DNA of 64,000 bases from Arenicola marina (Eukaryota; Annelida; Polychaeta; Arenicolidae): positions 18,408,254-18,472,253 of the forward strand of contig OZ025260.1 of NCBI GenBank assembly GCA_964019135.1. Direction: 5' to 3'. The notes under the pieces were generated by a model, which saw only the letters and a list, made by a program, of their open reading frames with translations, made no database searches and was not told the DNA's origin. How positions within the stretch are numbered: the stretch's first letter is position 1; each line of letters begins with the position of its first letter. Of this stretch, positions 14,759 through 29,900 are shown one piece after another. The translations under genes were made by a program, and so were the position numbers.

Positions 14759-16548
14759 ATTACAGTGAGAGTGGACATATGTGAAGGTGCTACCATTAGT
14801 GTGAGAGTGTACATATGTGAAGGTGTTACCATTACGGTGAGAGTGTACATGTGTGACGGTGTTGCCATTACGGTGAGAGTGTACATGTGTGACGCTGTTA
14901 CCATTAGAGGAGAGTGTACTTGTGTGAAGGTGTTACCATTACAGCGATAGTGTACGTTTTGTGACGGTGTTACCATTACAGTGAGAGTGTCATGTGTGAC
15001 GGTGTTGCCATTACAATCAGAGTGTACATGTGTGACGGTGTTACCATTAGAGAAGAGTGTACTTGTACGACGGTGTTACCATTAGAGTGAGAGCGTACTT
15101 GTGTGACGGTCTTACCATTAGAGGATAGTGTACTTGTGTGACGGTGTTACCATTAGAGAAGAGTGTACTTGTGTGACGGTGTTACCATTACAGTGAGAGC
15201 GTACTTGTGTGACGGTCTTACCATCAGAGGATAGTGTACTTGTGTGACGGTGTTACCATTAGAGAAGAGTGTACTTGTGTGACGGTGTTACCATTACAGT
15301 GGGAGTGTACATGTGTAACAGGGTTACCATTACAGTGAGAGTGTACATGTGTGGCGGTGTTGCCATTACAGTGAGAGTGTACAAGTGTGACGGTGTTACC
15401 ATGAGAGGATAGTGTACTTGTGTGACGGTGTTACCATTAGAGAAGAGTGTACTTGTGTGACGGTGTTACCATTACAGTGAGATTGTACTTGTGTGACGGT
15501 GTTACCATTACAGTGAGATTGTACTTGTGTGACGGTGTTACCATTACAGTGAGAGTGTACATGTGTGACGGTGTTGCCATTACAGTGAGAGTGTACATTG
15601 TGACGGTGTTACCATTACCGCGAGAGTGTACGTGTGTGACGGTGTTATCACTAGAAAAGAGTGTATTTGTGTGACGGTGTTACCATTACAGTGAGATTGT
15701 ACATGTGTGACGGTGTTACCATTACAGTGAGAGTGTACATGTGTGACGGTGTTACCATTACAATAAGAGTGTACTTGTGTGAGGGTGTTACCATTACAGT
15801 GATAGTGTACATGTGTGACGGTGTTACCATTACACTGAGAGTGTACTTGTGTGACGGTGATACCATTATAGCGAGAGTGTACATGTGTGACGGTGTTCGC
15901 ATTAGAGAAGCGTGTACTTGTGTGACGGTGATACCATTACAGTGAGAGTGTACATGTGTGACGGTGTTACCATTACAGTGAGAGTGTACATATGTGAAGG
16001 TGTTACCATTACAGTGAGAGTGTACATATGTGACGGTGTTACCATTACAATGAGAGTGTACATGTGTGACGGTGTTACCATTACGGTGAGAGTGTACATG
16101 TGTGACGGTGTTAGCATTAGACAAGAGTGTACTTGTGTGACGGTGTTACCATTACAGTGACAGTTACATGTGTGACGGTGTTACCATTACAATGAGAGTG
16201 TACATGTGTGACGGTGTTACCATTAGAGAAGAGTGTACTTGTGTGACGGTGTTACCATTACAGTGATAGTGTACGTTTTGTGACGGTGTTACCATTACAG
16301 TGAGAGTTACATGTGTGTTACCATTACAATGAGAGTGTACTTGTGTGACGGTGTTACCATTAGAGAAGAGTGTACTTGTGTGACGGTGTTACCGTTACAG
16401 TGAGAGTGTGCATGTGTGACGGTGTTACCATTACATTGAGAGTATACATGTGTGACGGTGTTACCATTACAATGAGAGTGTACTTGTGTGACGGTGTTAC
16501 CATTACAGTGAGAGTGTACATGTGTGACGGTGTTACCATTAGAGAAGA

Positions 16549-19500
16549 GTGTATTTGTGTCACGGTGTTACCATTACAGAGAGAGTGTACTTGTGTGACA
16601 GTGATACCATTACGGTGAGAGTGTACATGTGTGACGGTGTTACCATTACAATGAGAGTGTACTTGTGTCACGGTGCAACCATTACGGTGAGAGTGTGCAT
16701 GTGTGACGCTGTTACCATTAGAGAAGAGTGTACTTGTGTGACGGTGTTACTATTACAGTGAGAGTGTACATATGCGACGGTGTTACCATTACAGTGAGAG
16801 TGTACATATGTGAAGGTGTTACCATTACAGTGAGAGTGTACATATGTAAAGGTGTTACCATTACAGTGAGAGTGTACATGTGTCACGGTGCAACCATTAC
16901 AATGAGAGTGTACAGGTGTGACGGTGTTACCATTAGAGAAGAGTGTACTTGTGTGACGGTGTTACCATTACAGTGAGTGCGTACTTGTGTGACGGTGTTA
17001 CCATTAGAGAAGAGTGTACTTGTGTGACGGTGTTACCATTTGAGAAGAGTATACTTGTACGACGGTGTTACCATTACAGTGAGAGCGTACTTGTGTGACG
17101 GTCTTACCATTAGAGGATAGTGTACTTGTGTGGCGGTGTTGCCATTACAGTGAGAGTGTACAAGTGTGACGGTGTTACCATGAGAGGATAGTGTACTTGT
17201 GTGACGGTGTTACCATTACAGTGAGATTGTACTTGTGTGACGGTGTTACCATTACAGTGAGAGTGTACATGTGTGACGGTGTTGCCATTACAGTGAGAGT
17301 GTACATTGTGACGGTGTTACCATTACCGCGAGAGTGTACGTGTGTGACGGTGTTATCATTAGAAAAGAGTGTACTTGTGTGACGGTGTTACCATTAGAAA
17401 AGAGTGTACTTGTGTGACGGTGTTACCATTACAGCGAGATTGTACATGTGTGACGGTGTTACCATTACAGCGAGAGTGTACATGTGTGACGGTGTTACCA
17501 TTACAATAAGAGTGTATTGTGTGACGGTGTTACCATTACAGTGATAGTGTACATGTGTGACGGTGTTACCATTAGAAAAGAGTGTATTTGTGTCACCGTG
17601 TTACCATAACAGTGAGAGTGTACTTGTGTGACGGTGATACCATTATAGTGAGAGTGTACATGTGTGACGGTGTTACCATTACAGTGAGAGAGTACATATG
17701 TGAAGCTGTTACCATTACAGTGATAGTGTACATGTGTGACGGTGTTACCATTACAGTGAGAGTGTACTTGTGTGACGGTGTTACGATTACAGTGAGAGTG
17801 TACATGTGTGACGGTGTTAGCGTTAGAGAAGAGTGTTCTTCTGTGACGGTGTTACCATTACAGTGAGAGTGTACGTTTTGTCACGGTGTTACAATTACAG
17901 TAAGAGTGTACATGTGTGACGGTGTTACCATTACAATGAAAGTGTACATGTGTGACAGTGTTACCATCAGAGAAGAATGTACTTGTGTGACGGTGTTACC
18001 ATTACAGTGAGAGCGTACTTGTGTCACGGTGTAACCATTACAATGAGAGTGTACAGGTGTGACGGTGTTACCATTAAAGAAGAGTGTACTTGTGTGACGG
18101 TGTTGCCATTAGAGAAGAGTGTCCTTGTGCGACGGTGTTACCATTAGAGAAGAGTGTACTTGTGTGACGGTGTTACCATTAGAGAAGAGTGTACTTGTGT
18201 GACGGTGTTACCATTAGAGAAGAGTGTACTTGTGTGAGGGTGTTGCCATTAGAGAAGAGTGTACTTGTGTGACGGTGTTACCATTAGAGAAGAGTGTACT
18301 TGTGTGACGGTGTTACCATTACAGTCAGAGTGTACATGTGTGACGGTGTTACCATTAGAGAAGAGTGTACTTGTGTGATGGTGTTACCATTACAGTGATA
18401 GTGCACGTTTTGTGACGATGTTACAATTACAGTGAGAGTTACATGTGTGACGGTGTTACCATTACAATGAGAGTGTACATGTGTGACGGTGTTACCATTA
18501 GAGAAGGGTGTACTTGTGTGACGGTGTTACCGTTACAGTGAGAGTGTACATGTGTGACGGTGTTGCCATTACAGTGAGAGTGTACATTGTGACGGTGTTA
18601 CCATTACCGCGAGAGTGTACGTGTGTGACGGTGTGATCATTAGAAAAGAGTGTACTTGTGTGACGGTGTTACCATTAGAAAAGAGTGTACTTGTGTGACG
18701 GTGTTACCATTACAGCGAGATTGTACATGTGTGACGGTGTTACCATTACAGTGAGAGTGTGCATGTGTGACGGTGTTACCATTACAATGAGAGCGTACTT
18801 GTGTGACGGTGTTACCATTACAGTGAGATTGTACATGTGTGGCGGGGTTGCCATTACAGTGAGAGTGTACATGTGTGACGGTGTTACCATTAGAGGATAG
18901 TGTACTTGTGTGACGGTGTTACCATTACAGTGAGATTGTACATGTGTGGCGGTGTTGCCATTACAGTGATAGTGTACATGTGTGACGGTGTTACCATTAG
19001 AGGATAGTGTACTTGTGTGACGGTGTTACCATTACAGTGAGATTGTACTTGTGTGACGGTGATACCAATATAGTGAGAGTGTACATGCGTGACGGTGTTA
19101 CCACTACAGTGAGAGTGTACATGTGTGACGGTGTTACCATTACAGTGAGTGTACATATGTGAAGGTGTTACCATTACAGTGAGAGTGTACATATGTGAAA
19201 GGGTTACCATTACAGTGAGAATGTACATGTGTGACGGTGTTACCATTAGAGAAGGGTGTACTTGTGTGACGGGGATACCATTACAGTGAGAGTGTACGTT
19301 TTGTAACGGTGTTACCTTTACAGTGAGAGTGTACATGTGTGACGATGTTACCATTACAATGAAAGTGTACATTTGTGACAGTGTTACCATTAGAGAAGAG
19401 TGTACTTGTGTGACGGTGTTACCATTACAGTGAGAGTGTACATGTGTGACGGTGTTACCATTACAGTGAGAGTGTACATATGTGAAGGTGTTACCATTAC

Positions 19501-22500
19501 AGTGAGAGTGTACATATGTGACGGTGTTACCATTACAATGAGAGTGTACATGTGTGACGGTGTTACCATTACGGTGAGAGTGTACATGTGTGACGGTGTT
19601 AGCATTAGACAAGAGTGTACTTGTGTGACGGTGTTACCATTACAGTGACAGTTACATGTGTGACGGTGTTACCATTACAATGAGAGTGTACATGTGTGAC
19701 GGTGTTACCATTAGAGAAGAGTGTATTTGTGTGACGGTGTTACCATTACAGTGATAGTGTACGTTTTGTGACGGTGTTACCATTACAGTGAGAGTTACAT
19801 GTGTGACGGTGTTACCATTAGAGAAGAGTGTATTTGTGTCACGGTGTTACCATTACAGAGAGAGTGTACTTGTGTGACAGTGATACCATTACGGTGAGAG
19901 TGTACATGTGTGACGGTGTTACCATTACAATGAGAGTGTACTTGTGTCACGGTGCAACCATTACGGTGAGAGTGTGCATGTGTGACGCTGTTACCATTAG
20001 AGAAGAGTGTACTTGTGTGACGGTGTTACTATTACAGTGAGAGTGTACATGTGCGACGGTGTTACCATTACAGTGAGAGTGTACATATGTGAAGGTGTTA
20101 CCATTACAGTGAGAGTGTACATATGTAAAGGTGTTACCATTACAGTGAGAGTGTACATGTGTCACGGTGTAACCATTACAATGAGAGTGTACAGGTGTGA
20201 CGGTGTTACCATTAGAGAAGAGTGTACTTGTGTGACGGTGTTACCATTACAGTGAGTGCGTACTTGTGTGACGGTGTTACCATTAGAGAAGAGTGTACTT
20301 GTGTGACGGTGTTACCATTTGAGAAGAGTATACTTGTACGACGGTGTTACCATTACAGTGAGAGCGTACTTGTGTGACGGTCTTACCATTAGAGGATAGT
20401 GTACTTGTGTGGCGGTGTTGCCATTACAGTGAGAGTGTACAAGTGTGACGGTGTTACCATGAGAGGATAGTGTACTTGTGTGACGGTGTTACCATTACAG
20501 TGAGATTGTACTTGTGTGACGGTGTTACCATTACAGTGAGAGTGTACATGTGTGACGGTGTTGCCATTACAGTGAGAGTGTACATTGTGACGGTGTTACC
20601 ATTACCGCGAGAGTGTACGTGTGTGACGGTGTTATCATTAGAAAAGAGTGTACTTGTGTGACGGTGTTACCATTAGAAAAGAGTGTACTTGTGTGACGGT
20701 GTTACCATTACAGCGAGATTGTACATGTGTGACGGTGTTACCATTACAGCGAGAGTGTACATGTGTGACGGTGTTACCATTACAATAAGAGTGTATTGTG
20801 TGACGGTGTTACCATTACAGTGATAGTGTACATGTGTGACGGTGTTACCATTAGAAAAGGGTGTATTTGTGTCACCGTGTTACCATAACAGTGAGAGTGT
20901 ACTTGTGTGACGGTGATACCATTATAGTGAGAGTGTACATGTGTGACGGTGTTACCATTACAGTGAGAGAGTACATATGTGAAGCTGTTACCATTACAGT
21001 GATAGTGTACATGTGTGACGGTGTTACCATTACAGTGAGAGTGTACTTGTGTGACGGTGTTACGATTACAGTGAGAGTGTACATGTGTGACGGTGTTAGC
21101 ATTAGAGAAGAGTGTTCTTCTGTGACGGTGTTACCATTACAGTGAGAGTGTACGTTTTGTCACGGTGTTACAATTACAGTAAGAGTGTACATGTGTGACG
21201 GTGTTACCATTACAATGAAAGTGTACATGTGTGACAGTGTTACCATCAGAGAAGAATGTACTTGTGTGACGGTGTTACCATTACAGTGAGAGCGTACTTG
21301 TGTCACGGTGTAACCATTACAATGAGAGTGTACAGGTGTGACGGTGTTACCATTAAAGAAGAGTGTACTTGTGTGACGGTGTTGCCATTAGAGAAGAGTG
21401 TCCTTGTGCGACGGTGTTACCATTAGAGAAGAGTGTACTTGTGTGACGGTGTTACCATTAGAGAAGAGTGTACTTGTGTGACGGTGTTACCATTAGAGAA
21501 GAGTGTACTTGTGTGAGGGTGTTGCCATTAGAGAAGAGTGTACTTGTGTGACGGTGTTACCATTAGAGAAGAGTGTACTTGTGTGACGGTGTTACCATTA
21601 CAGTCAGAGTGTACATGTGTGACGGTGTTACCATTAGAGAAGAGTGTACTTGTGTGATGGTGTTACCATTACAGTGATAGTGCACGTTTTGTGACGATGT
21701 TACAATTACAGTGAGAGTTACATGTGTGACGGTGTTACCATTACAATGAGAGTGTACATGTGTGACGGTGTTACCATTAGAGAAGGGTGTACTTGTGTGA
21801 CGGTGTTACCGTTACAGTGAGAGTGTACATGTGTGACGGTGTTGCCATTACAGTGAGAGTGTACATTGTGACGGTGTTACCATTACCGCGAGAGTGTACG
21901 TGTGTGACGGTGTTATCATTAGAAAAGAGTGTACTTGTGTGACGGTGTTACCATTAGAAAAGAGTGTACTTGTGTGACGGTGTTACCATTATAGCGAGAT
22001 TGTACATGTGTGACGGTGTTACCATTACAGTGAGAGTGTGCATGTGTGACGGTGTTACCATTACAATGAGAGCGTACTTGTGTGACGGTGTTACCATTAC
22101 AGTGAGATTGTACATGTGTGGCGGGGTTGCCATTACAGTGAGAGTGTACATGTGTGACGGTGTTACCATTAGAGGATAGTGTACTTGTGTGACGGTGTTA
22201 CCATTACAGTGAGATTGTACATGTGTGGCGGTGTTGCCATTACAGTGATAGTGTACATGTGTGACGGTGTTACCATTAGAGGATAGTGTACTTGTGTGAC
22301 GGTGTTACCATTACAGTGAGATTGTACTTGTGTGACGGTGATACCAATATAGTGAGAGTGTACATGCGTGACGGTGTTACCACTACAGTGAGAGTGTACA
22401 TGTGTGACGGTGTTACCATTACAGTGAGTGTACATATGTGAAGGTGTTACCATTACAGTGAGAGTGTACATATGTGAAAGGGTTACCATTACAGTGAGAA

Positions 22501-22708
22501 TGTACATGTGTGACGGTGTTACCATTAGAGAAGGGTGTACTTGTGTGACGGGGATACCATTACAGTGAGAGTGTACGTTTTGTAACGGTGTTACCTTTAC
22601 AGTGAGAGTGTACATGTGTGACGATGTTACCATTACAATGAAAGGGTACATTTGTGACAGTGTTACCATTAGAGAAGAGTGTACTTGTGTGACGGTGTTA
22701 CCATTACA
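16549..22708 (+). repeat. 3.28-kb tandem duplication in the satellite
   Basis: Variant monomers repeat at a constant offset of 3,279 bp: 16,549 onward matches 19,828 onward, including the rare CACGGTGCAACC monomer and a run of 35-bp monomers near 18,060 and 21,340. The match fades near 19,430 and 22,708. A few substitutions separate the copies. Confidence 0.87.
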
Positions 22709-25700
22709 GTGAGAGCGTACATGTGTGTCGGTGTTACCATTAGAGAAGAGTGTACTTGTGTGACGGTGATACCATTACAGTGACAGGTGTAAATGTGTGA
22801 CGGTGTTACCATTACAGTGAGGGTGTACATGTGTGACGGTGTTACCATTACAGTGAGAGTGTACATATGTGACGGTGTTACCATTACGGTGAGAGTGTAC
22901 ATGTGTGACGGTGTTAGCATTAGACAAGAGTGTGCTTGTGTGACGGTGTTACCATTACAGTGAGAGTGTACATGTGTGACGGTGTTACCATTAGAGAAGA
23001 GTGTACTTGTGTGATGGTGTTACCATTACAGTGATAGTGTACGTTTTGTGACGGTGTTACAATTACAGTGAGTTACATGTGTGACGGTGTTATCATTACA
23101 ATGAGAGTGTACATGTGTGACGGTGTTACCATTAGAGAAGAGTGTACTTGTGTGACGGTGTTACCGTTACAGTGAGAGTGTACATGTGTGACGGTGTTAC
23201 CATTACAGTGAGAGTGTACATGTGTGACGGTGTTACCATTACAATAAGAGTGTACTTGTGTGACGGTGTTACCATTACAGTGATAGTGTACATGTGTGAC
23301 GGTGTTACCATTAGAAAAGAGTGTATTTGTGTCACCGTGTTACCATAACAGTGAGAGTGTACTTGTGTGACGGTGATACCATTATAGTGATAGTGTACAT
23401 GTGTTACGGTGTTACCATTACAGTGAGAGTGTACATATGTGAAGGTGTTACCATTACAGTGATAGTGTACATGTGTGACGGTGTTACCATTACACTGAGA
23501 GTGTACTTGTGTGACGGTGTTACCATTACAGTGAGAGTGTACATGTGTGACGGTGTTCGCATTAGAGAAGCGTGTACTTGTGTGACGGTGATACCATTAC
23601 AGTGAGAGTGTACATGTGTGACGGTGTTACCATTACAGTGAGAGTGTACATATGTGAAGGTGTTACCATTACAGTGAGAGTGTACATATGTGACGGTGTT
23701 ACCATTACAATGAGAGTGTACATGTGTGACGGTGTTACCATTACGGTGAGAGTGTACATGTGTGACGGTGTTAGCATTAGACAAGAGTGTACTTGTGTGA
23801 CGGTGTTACCATTACAGTGAGAGTTACATGTGTGACGGTGTTACCATTACAATGAGAGTGTACATGTGTGACGGCGTTACCATTAGAGAAGAGTGTACTT
23901 GTGTGACGGTGTTACCATTACAGTGATAGTGTACGTTTTGTGACGGTGTTACCATTACAGTGAGAGCGTACTTGTGTGACGGTGTTACCATTAGAGAAGA
24001 GTGTACTTGTGTGACGGTGTTACCATTAGAGAAGAGTGTACTTGTACGACGGTGTTACCATTACAGTGAGAGCGTACTTGTGTGACGGTCTTACCATTAG
24101 AGGATAGTGTACTTGTGTGGCGGTGTTGCCATTACAGTGAGAGTTACATGTGTGACGGTGTTACCATTACGATGAGAGTGTACATGTGTGACGGTGTTAC
24201 CATTAGAGAAGAGTGTACTTGTGTGACGGTGTTACCATTACAGTGATAGTGTACGTTTTGTGACGGTGTTACCATTACAGTGAGAGTTACATGTGTGTTA
24301 CCATTACAATGAGAGTGTACATGTGTGACGGTGTTACCATTAGAGAAGAGTGTACTTGTGTGACGGTGTTACCGTTACAGTGAGAGTGTACATGTGTGAC
24401 GGTGTTACCATTACCGTGAGAGTGTACATGTGTGACGGTGTTACCATTACAATGAGAGTGTACTTGTGTGACGGTGTTACCATTACAGTGAGAGTGTACA
24501 TGTGTGACGGTGTTACCATTAGAGAAGAGTGTATTTGTGTCACGGTGTGACCATAACAGTGGGAGTGTACTTGTGTGACGGTGTTACCATTACAGTGAGA
24601 GTGTACATATGTGAAGGTGTTACCATTACAGTGAGAGTGTACATATGTAAAGGTGTTACCATTACAGTGAGAGTGTACATGTGTCACGGTGTAACCATTA
24701 CGGTGAGAGTGTGCATGTCTGACGCTGTTACCATTAGAGAAGAGTGTACTTGTGTGACGGTGTTACTATTACAGTGAGAGTGTACATGTGTGACGGTGTT
24801 ACCATTACAGTGAGAGTGTACATATGTGAAGGTGTTACCATTACAGTGAGAGTGTACATATGTAAAGGTGTTACCATTTCAGTGAGAGTACATTTGTCAC
24901 GGTGTAACCATTACAATGAGAGTGTACAGGTGTGACGGTGTTACCATTAGAGAAGAGTGTACTTGTGTGACGGTGTTACCATTACAGTGAGAGCGTACTT
25001 GTGTGACGGTGTTACCATTAGAGAAGAGTGTACTTGTGTGACGGTGTTACCATTAGAGAAGAGTGTACTTGTACGACGGTGTTACCATTACAGTGAGAGC
25101 GTACTTGTGTGACGGTCTTACCATTACAGTGAGAGCGTACTTGTGTGACGGTGTTGCCATTACAGTGAGAGTGTACAAGTGTGACGGTGTTAGCATGAGA
25201 GGATAGTGTACTTGTGTGACGGTGTTACCATTACATTGAGATTGTACTTGTGTGACGGTGTTACCATTACAGTGAGAGTTTACATGTGTGACGGTGTTGC
25301 CATTACAGTGAGAGTGTACATTGTGACGGTGTTACCATTACCGCGAGAGTGTACATTGTGACGGTGTTACCACTAGAAAAGAGTGTACTTGTGTGACGGT
25401 GTCACCATTAGAAAAGAGTGTACTTGTGTGACGGTGTTACCATTACAATAAGAGTGTACTTGTGTGACGGTGTTACCATTACAATAAGAGTGTACTTGTT
25501 TGACGGTGTTACCATTACAGTGATAGTGTACATGTGTGACGGTGTTACCATTAGAAAAGAGTGTATTTGTGTCACCGTGTTACCATAACACTGAGAGTGT
25601 ACTTGTGTGACGGTGATACCATTATAGTGAGAGTGTACATGTGTGACGGTGTTACCATTACAGTGAGAGTGTACATATGTGAAGGTGTTACCATTACAGT

Positions 25701-26289
25701 GATAGTGTACATGTGTGACGGTGTTACCATTACACTGAGAGCGTACTTGTGTGACGGTGTTACCATTACAGTGAGAGTGTACATGTGTGACGGTGTTCGC
25801 ATTAGAGAAGCGTGTACTTGTGTGACGGTGATACCATTACAGTGAGAGTGTACATGTGTGACGGTGTTACCATTACAGTGAGAGTGTACATATGTGAAGT
25901 TGTTACCATTACAGTGAGAGTGTACATATGTGACGGTGTTACCATTACAATGAGAGTGTACATGTGTGACGGTGTTACCATTACGGTGAGAGTGTACATG
26001 TGTGACGGTGTTAGCATTAGACAAGAGTGTACTTGTGTGACGGTGTTACCATTACGGTGAGAGTTACATGTGTGACGGTGTTACCATTACAATGAGAGTG
26101 TACATGTGTGACGGTGTTACCATTACGGTGAGAGTGTACATGTGTGACGGTGTTAGCATTAGACAAGAGTGTACTTGTGTAACGGTGTTACCATTACGGT
26201 GAGAGTTACATGTGTGACGGTGTTACCATTAGAGAAGAGTGTACTTGTGTGACGGTGTTACCATTACAGTGATAGTGTACGTTTTGTGA

Positions 26290-29200
26290 CGGTGATACCA
26301 TTACAGTGAGAGTTACATGTGTGCTACCATTACAATGAGAGTGTACTTGTGTGACGGTGTTACCATTAGAGAAGAGTGTACTTGTGTGACGGTGTTACTA
26401 TTACAGTGAGAGTGTACATGTGTGACGGTGTTACCATTAGAAAAGAGTGTATTTGTGTCACCGTGTTACCACAACAGTGAGAGTGTACTTGTGTGACGGT
26501 GATACCATTATAGTGAGAGTGTACATGTGTGACGGTGTTGCCATTACAGTGAGAGAGTACATATGTGAAGGTGTTACCATTACAGTGATAGTGTACATGT
26601 GTGACGGTGTTACCATTACAGTGATAGTGTACTTGTGTGACGGTGTTACGATTACAGTGAGAGTGTACATGTGTGACGGTGTTAGCATTAGAGAAGAGTG
26701 TTCTTCTGTGACGGTGTTACCATTACAGTGAGAGTGTACTTGTGTGACGGTGTTACCATTACAGTGAGAGTGTACATGTGTGACGGTGTTACCATTACAA
26801 TGAAAGTGTACATGTGTGACAGTGTTACCATCAGAGAAGAATGTACTTGTGTGACGGTGTTACCATTACAGTGAGAGCGTACTTGTGTCACGGTGTAACC
26901 ATTACAATGAGAGTGTACAGGTGTGACGGTGTTACCATTAGAGAAGAGTGTACTTGTGTGACGGTGTTACCATTAGAGAAGAGTGCCCTTGTGCGACGGT
27001 GTTACCATTAGAGAAGAGTGTACTTGTGTGACGGTGTTACCATTAGAGAAGAGTGTACTTGTGTGACGGTGTTACCATTAGAGAAGAGTGTACTTGTGTG
27101 ACGGTGTTACCATTACAGTGAGAGCGTACTTGTGTGACGGTCTTACCATTAGAGGATAGTGTACTTGTGTGACGGTGTTACCATTAGAGAAAAGTGTACT
27201 TGTGTGACGGTGTTACCATTACAGTGGGAGTGTACATGTGTAACAGGGTTACCATTACAGTGAGAGTGTACATGTGTGGCGGTGTTGCCATTACAGTGAG
27301 AGTGTACAATTGTGACGGTGTTACCATGAGAGGATAGTGTACTTGTGTGACGGTGTTACCATTACAGTGAGATTGTACTTGTGTGACGGTGTTACCATTA
27401 CAGTGAGATTGTACTTGTGTGACGGTGTTACCATTACAGTGAGAGTGTACATGTGTGACGGTGTTGCCATTACAGTGAGAGTGTACATTGTGACGGTGTT
27501 ACCATTACCGCGAGAGTGTACGTGTGTGACGGTGTTATCATTAGAAAAGAGTGTACTTGTGTGACGGTGTTACCATTAGAAAAGAGTGTACTTGTGTGAC
27601 GGTGTTACCATTACAGTGAGATTGTACATGTGTGGCGGGGTTGCCATTACAGTGAGAGTGTACATGTGTGACGGTGTTACCATTAGAGGATAGTGTACTT
27701 GTGTGACTGTGTTACCATTACAGTGAGATTGTACTTGTGTGACGGTCTTACCAATACAGTGAGAGTGTACATGTGTGACGGTTTTGCCATTACAGTGAGA
27801 GTGTACATTGTGACGGTGTTACCATTACCGCGAGAGTGTACGTGTGTGACGGTGTTACCAGTAGAAAAGAGTGTACTTGTGTGACGGTGTTACCATTAGA
27901 AAACAGTGTACTTGTGTGACGGTGTTACCATTAGAAAACAGTGTACTTGTGTGACGGTTTTACCATTACTGTGATATTGTACATGTGTGACGGTGTTACC
28001 ATTACAGTGAGAGTGTGCATGTGTGACGGTGTTACCATTACAGTGAGAGTGTACATATGTGAAGGTGTTACCATTACAGTGAGAGTGTACATATGTGACG
28101 GTGTTACCATTACAATGAGAGTGTACATGTGTGACGGTGTTACCATTACGGTGAGAGTGTACATGTGTGACGGTGTTAGCATTAGACAAGAGTGTACTTG
28201 TGTGACGGTGTTACCATTACGGTGAGAGTTACATGTGTGACGGTGTTACCATTACAATGAGAGTGTACATGTGTGACGGTGTTACCATTAGAGAAGAGTG
28301 TACTTGTGTGACGGTGTTACCATTACAGTGGTAGTGTACGTTTTGTGACGGTGATACCATTACAGTGAGAGTTACATGTGTGTTACCATTACAATGAGAG
28401 TGTACTTGTGTGACGGTGTTACCATTAGAGAAGTGTGTACTTGTGTGACGGTGTTACTATTACAGTGAGAGTGTACATGTGTGACGGTGTTACCATTAGA
28501 AAAGAGTGTATTTGTGTCACCGTGTTACCACAACAGTGAGAGTGTACTTGTGTGACGGTGATCCCATTATAGTGAGAGTGTACATGTGTGACGGTGTTGC
28601 CATTACAGTGAGAGAGTACATATGTGAAGGTGTTACCATTACAGTGATAGTGTACATGTGTGACGGTGTTACCATTACACTGAGAGTGTACTTGTGTGAC
28701 GGTGTTACGATTACAGTGAGAGTGTACATGTGTGACGGTGTTAGCATTAGAGAAGAGTGTTCTTCTGTGACGGTGTTACCATTACAGTGAGAGTGTACGT
28801 TTTGTGACGGTGTTACCATTACAGTGAGAGTGTACTTGTGTGACGGTGTTACCATTACAATGAAAGTGTACATGTGTGACAGTGTTACCATCAGAGAAGA
28901 GTGTACTTGTGTGACGGTGTTACCATTACAGTGAGAGCGTACTTGTGTGACGGTGTAACCATTACAATGAGAGTGTACAGGTGTGACGGTGTTACCATTA
29001 GAAAAGAGTGTACTTGTGTGACGGTGTTACCATTAGAGACGAGTGTCCTTGTGCGACGGTGTTACCATTAGAGAAGAGTGTACTTGTGTGACGGTGTTAC
29101 CATTAAAGAAGAGTGTACTTGTGTGACGGGGTTACCATTACAGTGAGAGCGTACTTGTGTGACGGACTTACCATTAGAGGATAGTGTACTTGTGTGACGG

Positions 29201-29900
29201 TGTTACCATTACAGTGGGAGTGTACATGTGTAACAGGGTTACCATTACAGTGAGAGTGTACATGTGTGGCGGTGTTGCCATTACAGTGAGAGTGTACAAG
29301 TGTGACGGTGTTACCATGAGAGGATAGTGTACTTGTGTGACGGTGTTACCATTACAGTGAGATTGTACTTGTGTGACGGTGTTACCATTACAGTGAGATT
29401 GTACTTGTGTGACGGTGTTACCATTACAGTGAGATTGTACATGTGTGACGGTGTTGCCATTACAGTGAGAGTGTATATTGTGACGGTGTTACCATTACCG
29501 CGAGAGTGTACGTGTGTGATGGTGTTATCATTAGAAAAGAGTGTACTTGTGTGACGGTGTTACCATTAGAAAAGAGTGTACTTGTGTGACGGTGTTACCA
29601 TTACAGTGAGATTGTACATGTGTGGCGGGGTTGCCATTACAGTGAGAGTGTACATGTGTGACGGTGTTACCATTAGAGGATAGTGTACTTGTGGGACGGT
29701 GTTACCATTACAGTGAGATTGTACTTGTGTGACGGTCTTACCAATACAGTGAGAGTGTACATGTTTGACGGTTTTGCCATTACAGTGAGAGTGTACATTG
29801 TGACCGTGTTACCATTACCGCGAGAGTGTACGTGTGTGACGGTGTTACCAGTAGAAAAGAGTGTACTTGTGTGACGGTGTTACCATTAGAAAACAGTGTA
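26290..29900 (+). repeat. About 2.0-kb tandem duplication in the satellite
   Basis: The block from about 26,290 recurs from about 28,349 (offset 2,059 bp). The offset becomes 1,990 bp from about 27,337 against 29,327, so about two monomers were lost or gained in one copy. Rare variants such as CCGTGTTACCACAACAG are shared. It is more diverged than the other duplications, so probably older. Confidence 0.72.

Larger units (their letters stand above)
2613..16232 (+). repeat. 6.8-kb tandem segmental duplication in the satellite
   Basis: Variant monomers repeat in the same order at an offset of 6,812 bp, dropping to 6,808 bp after a 4-bp insertion (ATTAATTACAG near 6,955) that only the first copy has. 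Copy 1 is about 2,613-9,424 and copy 2 about 9,425-16,232, directly abutting. Only scattered substitutions separate them (for example near 4,397 versus 11,209), so the event is young or the copies are kept alike by conversion. Confidence 0.9.
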
